Below are positions 56,102-64,000 of a DNA stretch of 64,000 nt, piece after piece. Both the position numbers and the translations under genes were made by a program. How positions within the stretch are numbered: the stretch's first letter is position 1; each line of letters opens with the position of its first letter. The notes under the pieces are model-generated. The model made no database searches and was not told where the DNA came from. It was given only the letters and a program-made list of their open reading frames with translations. This DNA is from CATOSP01 sp034422355 (GTDB taxonomy: Bacteria; Chloroflexota; Dehalococcoidia; Lucifugimonadales; UBA3495): assembly GCA_034422355.1 (NCBI GenBank), contig DAOUJS010000091.1, positions 1 through 64,000 on the forward strand, read 5' to 3'.

Positions 56102-56223
56102 ACGTTGCTTCTCCTGTTGGCAGCGCTCCGCTTCAGGCAGTGTGACGGGGCGGGACCGGCGCCGTCGCAATCTCCACAACACCCAAACCGGCGGGACGTT
56201 GACACCCACTTCCTGCCAGAACT

Positions 56224-57417
56224 TTAACCCTTGCCGATGACGCCCTTTTCGCGGGCCTTGGCTATGCCGTCTTTGGTGTAACCAAGCTCGGTCAGAATTT
56301 CCTCATTGTGCTGCCCGAGCGTGGGCGGGGTCCTGCGGATGGAGGGCGGCGTCTCCGCCAGCTTGAGGGGAGAGAATGGCACCCGCAGGTCGGGTACATT
56401 GGGGTGGGGCATGTCCACCACCATGTTCCTGGCGTTGACCTGGGGGTCGTTGATCACATCGGATACGGTGTTGATTGGCCCAACCGGAACTCCGGCGTCG
56501 GTGATTATCTCAACCCATTCCGCCACGGTCTTGGTCCTGAAGATCTCGCTGAGGACTTCGACGCACTGGGGGCGGTTCTCGACGCGGGCCGTGTTGGACT
56601 CGAAACGCGGGTCCTCCAGCAGCTCAGGGTGACCAATGCCCGGGCAGAGGCGTTCCCAGAGGCCCTGGTTGCCGCAGCCCAGGATGAAGAAGCCGTCGGA
56701 TGCGGGGAAGCTCTGGTAAGGCACCAGGCTGGGATGGCCGGACCCCAGCCTTCTGGGTTCGACGCCGGTGGCGATGTAACCGGTGGCGTGGTAGCTCATG
56801 GCGGCGACCTGTCCGTCCAGCAGAGACGCCTCGATGTACTGACCCTCGCCGGTCTTACTCCGGTGGTGCAGGGCGGTCATTATAGAGCCGTAGGCCATCA
56901 TACCGGCGAAGAGGTCCACCAGGGAGAATCCGACGCGGAGGGGGACGCCGTCGGGTTCGCCGGTGAGGTTCATCAGGCCGCTGTAAGCCTGGATAATCAG
57001 GTCGTAGCCGGGCTTGTCGGCCAGTGGGCCGGTGCGGCCATAGCCGGATATGGAGCAGTAGATGATGCTGGGGTTCACTGCCTTGACTGCTTCGTAGCCG
57101 ATACCCATGCGGTCCAGCGCGCCAGTCCGGAAGCTCTCCACCATGACATCCGCTTTGCTGGCCAGGTCCAGGACTATATCGATGCCTTCCTTCTCACGCA
57201 GGTTTACACTGAGGCTGCGCTTGTTGCGGTTGAAGGAGAGGAACTGGGTGCCCTCGTCGTTCCAGAAAGGGGTCCAGGAGCGGGTCTCGTCGCCGAGGTT
57301 GGGTTCCTCGATCTTGATGACGTCGGCGCCCATGTCGCCCAGCATCTGGGTACAGGACGGGCCGGCCAGGGTACGGGTAAGGTCGACCACTTTGATGTCG
57401 TCTAATGCTGCGGACAT
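56224..57417 (-). CDS. CaiB/BaiF-family CoA-transferase
   Basis: A 397-residue class III CoA-transferase. Motifs: IKVVDLTRTLAGPSC, LGDMGADVIKIEEP, ADVMVESFRTGALDRMGIGY, ISGYGRTGPLADKPGYD and SLVDLFAG with the catalytic-position Asp. It transfers CoA between a donor thioester and a carboxylic acid. Unlike the copy at 28680 it has no zinc ribbon. It is the first gene of a four-gene minus-strand operon with metallophosphoesterase, flavin split barrel and formamidase. Confidence 0.92.
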   Translation of the reverse strand: MSAALDDIKVVDLTRTLAGPSCTQMLGDMGADVIKIEEPNLGDETRSWTPFWNDEGTQFLSFNRNKRSLSVNLREKEGIDIVLDLASKADVMVESFRTGALDRMGIGYEAVKAVNPSIIYCSISGYGRTGPLADKPGYDLIIQAYSGLMNLTGEPDGVPLRVGFSLVDLFAGMMAYGSIMTALHHRSKTGEGQYIEASLLDGQVAAMSYHATGYIATGVEPRRLGSGHPSLVPYQSFPASDGFFILGCGNQGLWERLCPGIGHPELLEDPRFESNTARVENRPQCVEVLSEIFRTKTVAEWVEIITDAGVPVGPINTVSDVINDPQVNARNMVVDMPHPNVPDLRVPFSPLKLAETPPSIRRTPPTLGQHNEEILTELGYTKDGIAKAREKGVIGKG

Positions 57418-57458
57418 ATTGCTATCTCCAGGAATGGAAAGGTGTGGTTTGCGATGGA

Positions 57459-57467
57459 ATTATAGCA
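57459..57467 (-). promoter_or_regulatory. Extended -10 promoter of the CaiB/BaiF operon
   Basis: On the minus strand TGCTATAAT lies 42 bp upstream of the ATG: TG, one base, consensus TATAAT. No clear -35. Expected start near 57452. Confidence 0.6.
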
Positions 57468-57533
57468 TGGCGTATTGTGATATTCTTGCTCCAACTTGAA
57501 GCGGACGGCTCCAGTAGGGGAAAGAGGATTGCT

Positions 57534-57761
57534 ATGAAGACGCGGACCAGAATAGACATCGACGCTAAGTTGTTGGAACAGGTCCTGATGGCGACGGGAG
57601 AGAAGACAAAGAGCAAGGCCGTGCACATGGCTTTGGAGAAGTACGTCCGGGATTGGGGTATTGAGGGCCTTCGCGCAATGGCGGGCAAGATTGATATTGA
57701 GGACAATTGGCGGGAACTGGAGGAATTGGAACTGGAAGATATGAAGAAGCTGACATGGTAG
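57534..57761 (+). CDS. vapB: VapB-type antitoxin (DUF2191)
   Basis: A 75-residue antitoxin. It has the ribbon-helix-helix-like start MKTRTRIDIDAKLLEQVLMA and a C-terminal acidic tail (LEELELEDMKKLTW) of the VapB family. In such pairs the N-terminus binds the operon promoter and the tail binds VapC. The start ATG follows AGAGGA; an upstream in-frame start is not supported. Its stop overlaps the VapC start by seven bases. Confidence 0.9.
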   Translation: MKTRTRIDIDAKLLEQVLMATGEKTKSKAVHMALEKYVRDWGIEGLRAMAGKIDIEDNWRELEELELEDMKKLTW

Positions 57762-58141
57762 TGGCGGATACGTCTGTATGGATTGACTACTTCAAGGCGC
57801 AACAATCGGCTGTAGGACGGGAAATGGACTCGCTCCTTGTCAGCGGCGAAATTGCGGTAGTTGGGCTTGTAGTTGCCGAGGTGCTGCAAGGCGCCCACAG
57901 TCCCGCTGAGTTTGACTCACTCAGAGAATACATGAGCGGACTTCGGTTTCTGGATGACGATAAGGACACCTGGATCATGGCCGGACAACTGGCGAATGGA
58001 CTCAGGAATCGGGGCAGAACGATTCCTTTGTCCGATGTAACTATTGCAGTTGTAGCCATGCAACACGACGAGCCGGTCTTGACGACGGACAGGCATTTCG
58101 AGTTTGTGCCGGGACTCCGGCTGCACCCGATAGGGACTTAA
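57755..58141 (+). CDS. vapC: VapC-type toxin (PIN-domain RNase)
   Basis: A 128-residue PIN-domain endoribonuclease. MVVADTSVWIDYF provides the first metal Asp at residue 5, and the later acids are in VVAEVLQGAH and SDVTIAVVAMQHD with LTTDRHFE. VapC toxins cleave tRNA or rRNA when VapB is lost. The ATG at 57755 lies inside the vapB end, which fits co-expression. The next gene is a ribokinase 3 bp later. Confidence 0.9.
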   Translation: MVVADTSVWIDYFKAQQSAVGREMDSLLVSGEIAVVGLVVAEVLQGAHSPAEFDSLREYMSGLRFLDDDKDTWIMAGQLANGLRNRGRTIPLSDVTIAVVAMQHDEPVLTTDRHFEFVPGLRLHPIGT

Positions 58142-58144
58142 CGC

Positions 58145-59080
58145 ATGATCGGGACTGAACGCCCCGGCGTGGTTGTGCTGGGCGGAATCAACATGGACCT
58201 GGTGACCATGACGCCCCGGTTCCCGCTGCCGGGGGAAACGGTAGTGGGAACGCGGTTCCTGACCTATCCCGGCGGGAAAGGCGCGAACCAGGCGGTGGCG
58301 GCGGCCCGCATGGGAGCGGAAACGCTGATGGTAGGCCGGGTTGGAGATGATGTGTTCGGGGGCCAGTTGATCGAGGCCCTTTCGGCCAGCGGGGTCAATG
58401 CGTGGGGAGTGGAGGCCTCGCCGGATACCACTTCAGGCCTGGCCATAATCGCCATTGACGACACGGCCCAGAACCAGATCGTGCAGGTGCTGGGGGCCAA
58501 CGACACGTGCGGGGACGCGGAAGCGGAACGGTGCATTCAGGCCCTGGCCAATGCTGACTGCGTGCTGCTCCAGCTAGAGGTGTCCCTGGAGGCGTCCTTG
58601 AGGGTGGCAAGGGAAGCCTTTGCACAGGGGAAGACGGTGATACTGGACCCGGGGCCGGTGCGGCCATTTCCGGATGAGTTCTATAGCTGTTGCAGCGTGA
58701 TAACCCCCAACGAAACGGAGGCGCAGGCGCTGGTGGGATTCCCGGTGACCGACGTTTCGGCGGCGGTGAGGGCTGCGGAAACATTGCTCTCACGGGGAGT
58801 CGGAGCGGCCATCATCAAGCTGGGAGCACAGGGCGCTTACTACGCCACTGACCGGGATTCCGGGCATGTTCCGCCGTTTGCGGTGGATGCGGTGGACTCG
58901 GTGGCGGCGGGAGACGCATTCAACGGCGCGCTGGCGGTGGCCCTGTCGGAAGGGCGCGGATTTCCCGAGGCGGTGCGTGTTGCCTGCGCCGCCGGAGCCC
59001 TGGCGGTGACCACGTCCGGGGCGCAGGACTCCATGCCCCTGCGGGCGGACGTGGATGCGCTGGCACGCAGTGCTCAATAG
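58145..59080 (+). CDS. rbsK: Ribokinase (PfkB family sugar kinase)
   Basis: A 311-residue PfkB-type kinase. It contains GGINMDLVTMTPRFPLPGET at the start, GGKGANQAVAAARMGA, and AGDAFNGALAVAL near the end with the catalytic Asp. The ASQ/NGDTxxGDAF-like pattern VDSVAAGDAFNG is close to ribokinase. It should phosphorylate ribose or a related sugar with ATP. It starts three bp after VapC, probably a positional coincidence rather than a functional link. Confidence 0.9.
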   Translation: MIGTERPGVVVLGGINMDLVTMTPRFPLPGETVVGTRFLTYPGGKGANQAVAAARMGAETLMVGRVGDDVFGGQLIEALSASGVNAWGVEASPDTTSGLAIIAIDDTAQNQIVQVLGANDTCGDAEAERCIQALANADCVLLQLEVSLEASLRVAREAFAQGKTVILDPGPVRPFPDEFYSCCSVITPNETEAQALVGFPVTDVSAAVRAAETLLSRGVGAAIIKLGAQGAYYATDRDSGHVPPFAVDAVDSVAAGDAFNGALAVALSEGRGFPEAVRVACAAGALAVTTSGAQDSMPLRADVDALARSAQ

Positions 59081-59135
59081 ACCTGGACGGAGACCTGGAC
59101 GGCTCTCCTGAGCGCCACAGGGTTCCCTAGCTGGG

Positions 59136-60542
59136 CTACCCCTTGAGCATGGATGTCAAGCTGTTGATGGACTCTACGCCGTCCAAGCCATAGATCGTAT
59201 CGATTACCTGACGCTGGATGTCGTGGGCCATCAGGCCCTGGGCGCAGTCGGCAAACTTGCCCGCCAGTTCGTCCGCGCTCATGGGGCGTTCCGGTGTGCC
59301 GCGGGAGGTGGTGGCCTCCTTGGATAGGACCGTTCCGTCCCGCAGCTCTACCTCTATGAGGCTGCGGATGCGCTGGAAGCCCAGCGCCTCCAGCCCTTCA
59401 TGCAAATAGGGCTTTACCCGGCCCATCATTTCCTGCACGTCGGGACGGAGGACTGTCTCGTCGGTGAATTGGGCGATACCTCCCTGACGCTCCAGCAAGA
59501 GGATTCCCATGCAGAATGGGATGCTGAACTTCGCCTCCAACTCGTCGGTGGGCTGGGCGTACCTCAGGGCGGCGAGAACGTTTGATGTGGTGCCGAGGCG
59601 GACTTCCTCCACGTCGCCGGGCTTGATGTCGTGCTCCAGTATCAGGTCCAGCATGGCGTCCATGGACGGGTGGGACAGGGAGCCGCAGGGGTAGGGCTTG
59701 ATGGACACGCCGGGGTCTACGAACGTGTAGGGGCTGCCCAGCTTGCCCTGGATGGCTTCGGGGTCTACGCCGGAGCCTGCAACCTGGAAGTAACCCCACG
59801 GGCCGTCCATAGCCTCGGGCGCGGTACGGTATCCGATTCGGGCCAGTTCGGTTGCGACGACGCCGCCCTGGGCCGCGGCTCCGGCGTGATAGGGCTTGGT
59901 CATGGTGCCAAAGGCGACACGGATTCCCGCGCTTTTGCTGGCGGCGATTCCCAGGGCCTGGGCAATGAGGTCCGGGCCGAGGCCATGCAGCTTGGCAGCC
60001 GCGGCGGCAGCGCCGAAGATGCCGATGGTGCCGGTGGAGTGGAACCCGTTCTGGTAGTGGTATGGCCGGATAGCCTCGGCCACTTTGCAGGCAACCTCTA
60101 CGCCGGTGCAGAAGGCGGTGAGGGTGTCCCTGCCGGTTGCGCCCACCTGCTCGGCAACCGGTATGGCAGCGCTCAGCACCGGGGTAGTCGGGTGAGTAAG
60201 CAGGCCGTAAACACGGTCCGGCAGGGTGGAAATCTGGGTATCGTCGTAGTCCAAGGCGTGGGCGCTGACGCCGTTTGCCAGGGCCGCGTACTCGGCAGGA
60301 AGGGTCTGGGGGCCGCCGATAACCGTGGCCTTCCCGCTGAGGCCGAGACCGGCGATGTACTGCCGGATTAACTGTGTGCAGTCGGCATTGTACCCGGAGA
60401 GGGTCACGCCTATTCCGTCGATGACCGCTTCTTTTGCCCGTTGAATTACGTCTCCGGGGATACTCTCGTAGGTGACGCCGTGGACGTACTCGGCAAGCTC
60501 TCCGGTGAGGGAACCCCGGTCTTTCGAGTTCTGGGCAGCCAT
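59136..60542 (-). CDS. MmgE/PrpD family protein
   Basis: A 468-residue protein from the ATG at 60542 after GGAGG; a longer in-frame start at 60563 is less well placed. The N-terminal helical domain has GELAEYVHGVTYESIPGDV, VIDGIGVTLSGYNADC, GVSAHALDYDDTQ and LTHPTTPVLSAAIPVAEQVGA; the C-terminal part has YPCGSLSHPSMDAMLDLI. The family contains 2-methylcitrate dehydratase and other hydro-lyases, with many uncharacterised members. It converges on the ribokinase gene. Confidence 0.92.
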   Translation of the reverse strand: MAAQNSKDRGSLTGELAEYVHGVTYESIPGDVIQRAKEAVIDGIGVTLSGYNADCTQLIRQYIAGLGLSGKATVIGGPQTLPAEYAALANGVSAHALDYDDTQISTLPDRVYGLLTHPTTPVLSAAIPVAEQVGATGRDTLTAFCTGVEVACKVAEAIRPYHYQNGFHSTGTIGIFGAAAAAAKLHGLGPDLIAQALGIAASKSAGIRVAFGTMTKPYHAGAAAQGGVVATELARIGYRTAPEAMDGPWGYFQVAGSGVDPEAIQGKLGSPYTFVDPGVSIKPYPCGSLSHPSMDAMLDLILEHDIKPGDVEEVRLGTTSNVLAALRYAQPTDELEAKFSIPFCMGILLLERQGGIAQFTDETVLRPDVQEMMGRVKPYLHEGLEALGFQRIRSLIEVELRDGTVLSKEATTSRGTPERPMSADELAGKFADCAQGLMAHDIQRQVIDTIYGLDGVESINSLTSMLKG

Positions 60543-60601
60543 TCCGCCGGACCTCCATCGCAAGTTGACGCCGGGTTTTCGCCAGCGTACATATCAGCCG
60601 T

Positions 60602-60629
60602 CTGACATATTAGACCAAAGTGCTATTAT
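60602..60629 (+). promoter_or_regulatory. Promoter of the Nudix gene, nearly leaderless
   Basis: CTGACA (60602-60607) and TATTAT (60624-60629, preceded by TGC as an extended -10) are 16 bp apart. The expected start, near 60636, is only about three bases before the ATG at 60639, so the mRNA would be leaderless or nearly so. Confidence 0.55.
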
Positions 60630-60638
60630 GGGGAAGCT

Positions 60639-61136
60639 ATGATGGACAATGACCGGTTCTGCCCTGCCTGCGCCGCGCCCCTGGTCGAGAGAGAGGAGGC
60701 GGGGCGCATGAGGCCGGTATGCTCGAAGTGCGGCAAAATAGTGTTCTATGACCCCAAAGTCGCGGCCACCTGCGTGGTGGAGCGTGAGGGCAGGGTGCTG
60801 CTGGTGCGCCGGGGGAACCAACCGGGTTACGGGTTGTGGAGTATGCCCGGCGGCTATGTCGACCGGGGCGAGGTGGTGGAGGAAGCGGCGGCCCGTGAGG
60901 TCGTGGAGGAGACCGGGTTGGTGGTGGAGGTCGGTCGCCTGGTGGGGCTGTTTTCGGAGGCCGGCCACCCGGTGATCGTGGCTGCGTTCAGCGCCTCGGA
61001 GACGGGCGGCGTCCTGGAAGCGGGTCCGGAGGCGCTGGAGGTGGGATTCTTCGACATAGACGGACTGCCGGAAATGGCGTTCCCGCGGGACCCGCTGATA
61101 CTGGAACGCTGGCGGGAGATGCAGGGCGGCGGATAA
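60639..61136 (+). CDS. Nudix hydrolase with N-terminal zinc ribbon
   Basis: A 165-residue protein. Residues 8-31 form a zinc ribbon (CPAC, CSKCG), as in NADH-pyrophosphatase relatives. The Nudix box is GGYVDRGEVVEEAAAREVVE and continues ETGLVV, which matches the consensus. Such enzymes hydrolyse NADH, ADP-ribose or damaged nucleotides; the exact substrate cannot be read from the sequence. It stands alone with its own promoter. Confidence 0.93.
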   Translation: MMDNDRFCPACAAPLVEREEAGRMRPVCSKCGKIVFYDPKVAATCVVEREGRVLLVRRGNQPGYGLWSMPGGYVDRGEVVEEAAAREVVEETGLVVEVGRLVGLFSEAGHPVIVAAFSASETGGVLEAGPEALEVGFFDIDGLPEMAFPRDPLILERWREMQGGG

Positions 61137-61248
61137 GGGAACTGTTCAGAGGGTCTCACGAGGTCAGTCCGCACTACTGACGACCGGTAATTGTTGAACA
61201 AACGGACGACATGCTAACGTCTCACCCACCCAATGGCGAGGTGATGCC

Positions 61249-61863
61249 ATGGCCATTTTGAGAGCAACGGATGTGGCTGATTATTTTCTGGCCATGCAAA
61301 ACGCACTCGGCACTTCCGCCCCAATCAACAACATGAAGATGCAGAAGCTCTGCTACTATGCTCAAGGGTTTGCCCTGGCGGAGCTTAAGCAACCGTTGTT
61401 CTTCGACCACATCGAAGCGTGGAAGCATGGCCCTGTGATCCCAACTCTGTGGCGCAAGTACAAGGAATTCGGATATGGACCCATCCCTGCGCCGGACAGG
61501 GCTATAGACCATCGGAGGTTTAGCTGGGAGATACGACTCCTGTTGCATAAAGTAGCAAGGAGTTACGGACATTTGTCCGATTGGGAACTACGAAATAGGA
61601 CCAATAGGGAATCACCCTGGCCTGACACTCCGGACGGAGCGCCGATTACCCATCAGAGGATGCGGAATTTCTTTGAAACATTGGCCGAGGAGAATGCCCA
61701 GTCCCGCCAGCATGATGTTGGAGGTCCGGCAGGGCAAGAACTCGTCGCTGAGATGATGGACGATCCCGTGTTCATGGAGATGACCCAGGCGGGTCTGAAA
61801 GACCTTGACGCGGTCCGTTTTTCAACTCTTGAGGAAGTTCACAGAGAGCTTGGCGACATTTGA
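61249..61863 (+). CDS. Panacea/SocA-like antitoxin-type protein (DUF4065)
   Basis: A 204-residue protein. The N-terminus has the pattern APINNMKMQKLCYYAQGFALA, then FFDHIEAWKHGPVIPTLWRKYKEFG, of the DUF4065/SocA family. Family members act as proteolysis adaptors or as the antitoxin (Panacea) part of type II toxin-antitoxin systems. The ATG follows GAGGTGA. The next gene overlaps its end and encodes a small basic ParE/RelE-like protein, the likely toxin. Confidence 0.85.
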   Translation: MAILRATDVADYFLAMQNALGTSAPINNMKMQKLCYYAQGFALAELKQPLFFDHIEAWKHGPVIPTLWRKYKEFGYGPIPAPDRAIDHRRFSWEIRLLLHKVARSYGHLSDWELRNRTNRESPWPDTPDGAPITHQRMRNFFETLAEENAQSRQHDVGGPAGQELVAEMMDDPVFMEMTQAGLKDLDAVRFSTLEEVHRELGDI

Positions 61864-62146
61864 TGCAGTCCTCTCGGACCGGGCAAGGGCTTTCGTGCGA
61901 TCTTTGAATTGGTTTGAGCAGGCAGAGTTTCAATGGGCTCTCCAAGACCTGATGAGAGACCCTCACCCCGGTGGAAGAGCGAAGGTCGAGCTTGACAAGT
62001 TTCCCTACGGGCCGGGCACGTTGGCCTTCACCGGACGCGAATTCTGGATGGTCTACAGGTTTCTCAACGCCACCACTATTGGCATCGCAAGCGTATATTG
62101 GCGGCCTGACTCGCCGCGGCGCGGCGGTGCATTGCTGGAGATTTGA
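61850..62146 (+). CDS. Small ParE/RelE-like toxin candidate
   Basis: A protein of about 98 residues from the TTG at 61850 (a TTG at 61805 is also possible). It overlaps the Panacea gene by 14 bp. The pattern LNWFEQAEFQWALQDLMRDPH, then LAFTGREFWMVYRFLNATTIGIASVYW, resembles the RelE/ParE fold of ribosome- or gyrase-directed toxins, but no signature residue is certain. Its stop overlaps the comF start. Confidence 0.65.
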   Translation: MATFDAVLSDRARAFVRSLNWFEQAEFQWALQDLMRDPHPGGRAKVELDKFPYGPGTLAFTGREFWMVYRFLNATTIGIASVYWRPDSPRRGGALLEI

Positions 62147-62892
62147 TCAAGCCGGACTTTCACTCCTACGCACCAATGATGAGATCGCTGCTTTCCCGGA
62201 TCTCCGGGTACACCCTTGATTTCCTGTTTCCCCTTAGCTGCGTGGTCTGCGGCAAGGAGGGAATGTTTATCTGCGAGGGGTGCGAACCGGCGCTGCCCCG
62301 GTTGTCCCAACCCTATTGCCAGGTCTGCGCGAGTCCGGGCGCGCGGAGTATTTGCCGGTGGTGTTCGGACGCGCCCCTGGAACTGGACGGGATTCGCGCC
62401 CCGTACCTGTTTGAAGGTCCAGTCCGGGAGGCCGTCCACAGCCTGAAGTACCGGGGCGTGCGGGCCGCAGCGCCGGAACTGGGACGCCTGATGGCGCGAT
62501 ACCTGGACACTCATCCATTGGGGTCACGCACAACAGGCGCGCCCGCGGACCTGATCGTTCCGACGCCCATGCACCCCAAACGCATGAGAGACCGGGGCTA
62601 TAACCAGGCCGAGTTGCTGGCCAGGAGTCTAAGCAAAGAGTCCGGCATTCCATTGGATACTTCGTCGTTGGCAAGGGTCAGGCACTCCGGGCCGCAGGTC
62701 GGGAAGGGCCGGGAAGAGAGGCGAGCCAATGTTGTCGATAGTTTCCGTTGCGACCCGGACATGACCGGGAAAGCGATAATCGTTGTGGATGATGTGGCCA
62801 CGACGGGAAGCACACTGTCCGCCTGCGCCTCTGCGCTGAAGGATGCCGGGGTTTCGGAAGTCTGGGGGCTGGCGCTGGCCCGGGAGGGGTAG
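62143..62892 (+). CDS. comF: ComF-family phosphoribosyltransferase-like protein
   Basis: A 249-residue protein with an N-terminal cysteine cluster (CVVCGKEGMFICEGC, then CQVCASPGARSICRWC) and a C-terminal phosphoribosyltransferase domain with the PRPP loop VVDDVATTGSTLSACASAL. ComF proteins are linked to DNA uptake or late competence steps. The TTG start at 62143 has GGAG five bases upstream and overlaps the toxin stop; an ATG at 62176 is an alternative without a ribosome site. Confidence 0.88.
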   Translation: MIKPDFHSYAPMMRSLLSRISGYTLDFLFPLSCVVCGKEGMFICEGCEPALPRLSQPYCQVCASPGARSICRWCSDAPLELDGIRAPYLFEGPVREAVHSLKYRGVRAAAPELGRLMARYLDTHPLGSRTTGAPADLIVPTPMHPKRMRDRGYNQAELLARSLSKESGIPLDTSSLARVRHSGPQVGKGREERRANVVDSFRCDPDMTGKAIIVVDDVATTGSTLSACASALKDAGVSEVWGLALAREG

Positions 62893-63278
62893 CAGGGGAA
62901 TCTCCTCAATGCCACTGACGCTTTCTTCCACCCCTCCCCGGCGAACTCCCGTTACCACCTTTGCTGCCAGGCCGGCTAGACCCAAAGTTTGGCCGGCCGC
63001 CGGGGTCCATTACCCGCTTTGGCACATATGGGCCCAAGAAATACAATCTCAAGAAATACCATCTCACAGAGGAACGGCTTGGACGAAATAGGGAAACGGC
63101 GCATTTACTGAGGGCCGCCGGGCATACAGCCGACTACCGCACCCTAATTGACGCCGTTATAATCCCGCTCAACTGCTTGGGCTGCGCTGACGCAGTCAAC
63201 CGACTGAGTTTCAGGATGACCAGACCCGACGGAACTACGAAAACGCACTGCCAAGACAGCACCGGAGCAACGCTCAAA
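62893..63278. other. Intergenic stretch with a 15-bp tandem duplication
   Basis: No gene is supported in 386 bp. A tandem repeat of a 15-base unit (CAAGAAATACAATCT, CAAGAAATACCATCT) lies at 63035-63064. TATAAT occurs at 63158-63163 with a poor -35, so a promoter for the next gene is possible but weak. Confidence 0.5.
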
Positions 63279-64000
63279 ATGACAGCCACCTTCGCAGAGC
63301 AGCCAATACTGAACTCTCCCTACGAATATCCCAGCCGCCACTGGCAGCTCGAAAACGGTATTCCCACAGACCGCGTCGTAGAGCAGCGGCGACCCTCCGC
63401 GCATATCGTCCCCGTGCCGCCGGCCCGCCGACAAAGCCTGCAAGCTGCTATGATGCTGGGAGTGTCCGAACTCTCCGATGAGCGGCAGGAATACGATCCC
63501 ACGCCCATAATCAACGACATCCGCCGCCGGGTTGATGCCTGGCGGGGAATCCCCAACCCCAACGACTGGGGTGTAACCCCGGAGACGGCACGTCTGCTCC
63601 AGCACTGGCGCAGCTACAACTTCCCCAACGTGCGCCCCTTCTTCTGCCAAATCGAGGCGGTTGAAACTGTGATTTGGCTGACCGAAGTCGCCGGTCTGTT
63701 GTACACCGGGGGAAGCCGTCGGCGCCGGGAGTACGAAGGCATCCGCGCCCATATCACAGGGGCCAACAAACAGGCCAACCCGGAGCTATTCAGGATCGCC
63801 CTCAAACTCGCCACCGGCGCCGGTAAGACCACGGTCATGGCAATGCTGATTGCCTGGCAGACTGTCAACGCAGTTCGCTACCCCACCCGTCAGCTGTTCA
63901 CCAATGGCTTTCTGATAACGACGCCTGGCATAGTCATCCGGGACCGCCTGCGGGCTCTACTTCCCAACGACCCGGAGAATTACTACGAGCACCGGGACCT
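63279..64000 (+). CDS. DEAD/DEAH helicase of type III restriction/BPTD_3080 type, partial
   Basis: Open to the window end with no stop: 240 complete codons. The start MTATFAEQPILNSPYEYP and the following segments (HWQLENGIPTDRVVEQRR, PTPIINDIRRRVDAWRG, NFPNVRPFFCQIEAVETV, YEGIRAHITGANKQANPELF) match the BPTD_3080-type restriction endonuclease/helicase family. Walker A is LATGAGKTTVMAMLIAWQT. The ATG at 63279 has a GGAG site about 10 bases upstream; an in-frame ATG at 63216 is possible. A methyltransferase or other partner would be beyond the window. Confidence 0.85.
   Translation, partial: MTATFAEQPILNSPYEYPSRHWQLENGIPTDRVVEQRRPSAHIVPVPPARRQSLQAAMMLGVSELSDERQEYDPTPIINDIRRRVDAWRGIPNPNDWGVTPETARLLQHWRSYNFPNVRPFFCQIEAVETVIWLTEVAGLLYTGGSRRRREYEGIRAHITGANKQANPELFRIALKLATGAGKTTVMAMLIAWQTVNAVRYPTRQLFTNGFLITTPGIVIRDRLRALLPNDPENYYEHRD

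Noticed and set aside
59398..60558. 386-codon Arg/Pro-rich frame opposite or beside MmgE/PrpD
   Set aside because: Arginine/proline-rich alternative frame of a real gene with no domain.

Overview
The window is GC-rich and gene-dense. It looks like the chromosome of a Chloroflexota bacterium close to the Dehalococcoidia/SAR202 lineage. That is my inference from the gene mix: paralogous flavin (LLM) oxidoreductases, CaiB/BaiF CoA-transferases, thiamine-diphosphate lyases, MmgE/PrpD, cyclase, GMC and formamidase genes between ordinary housekeeping genes, plus secreted proteins ending in a calcium-loop/dockerin-like tail. No 16S rRNA is present to settle it.

Layout. 0.1-12.9 kb is a plus-strand housekeeping block: a consensus promoter, rpoB-rpoC, pyrD, a DoxX-like membrane protein and secA. 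12.9-18.8 kb is a small unknown gene and a minus-strand catabolic operon (TPP lyase, Pht5-like protein, LLM oxidoreductase, acyl-CoA-dehydrogenase-like flavoprotein, HEPN/PaREP1-like protein). 18.8-19.6 kb has no large gene but holds an 82-bp repeat pair, a possible small transcript with a strong terminator, and a structured leader. 19.6-25.1 kb encodes two secreted proteins that share a duplicated module; the second is a mosaic of subtilase, OpuAC-like, LRR, DUF11-like and EF-hand-like parts, interrupted by a frameshift at a run of eight G. 25.5-30.0 kb holds a coiled-coil membrane protein and a possible formyl-CoA cluster (TPP lyase, formyl-THF-hydrolase-like protein, zinc-ribbon CaiB/BaiF). 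Next come tRNA-Pro(CGG) and, at 30.3-31.7 kb, a DUF3179 lipoprotein gene with an in-frame TGA at the first Cys position of its CxxC motif and a SECIS-like hairpin at that codon: a candidate selenoprotein.

32-40 kb carries a HEPN-like gene, mfd, and a proB-proA operon with two retropepsin-like genes between proB and proA. 40-46.7 kb is catabolic (cyclase, SRPBCC, Gfo/Idh/MocA, dienelactone hydrolase, GMC) with two small widely distributed orphan genes. 46.7-49.7 kb is an insertion-like segment (HEPN-like gene and a zinc-finger SF2 helicase) bounded by copies of a GMC gene 3' end. 49.8-53.1 kb has an LLM oxidoreductase, an SDR and a eukaryote-like P450. 53.1-57.4 kb is minus-strand: KTSC and HEPN-like genes, then a CaiB/BaiF - phosphoesterase - flavin split barrel - formamidase operon. 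57.5-63 kb has VapBC, a ribokinase, MmgE/PrpD, a zinc-ribbon Nudix, a Panacea-type toxin-antitoxin candidate and comF. The window ends inside a type III restriction-type helicase gene.

The most notable points are the candidate selenocysteine DUF3179 gene, the mosaic subtilase with its G8 frameshift, a 28-bp dispersed repeat found inside mfd (twice), inside the DUF3179 gene and between genes, four HEPN/PaREP1-like paralogues, and the triplicated GMC 3' end around the helicase.
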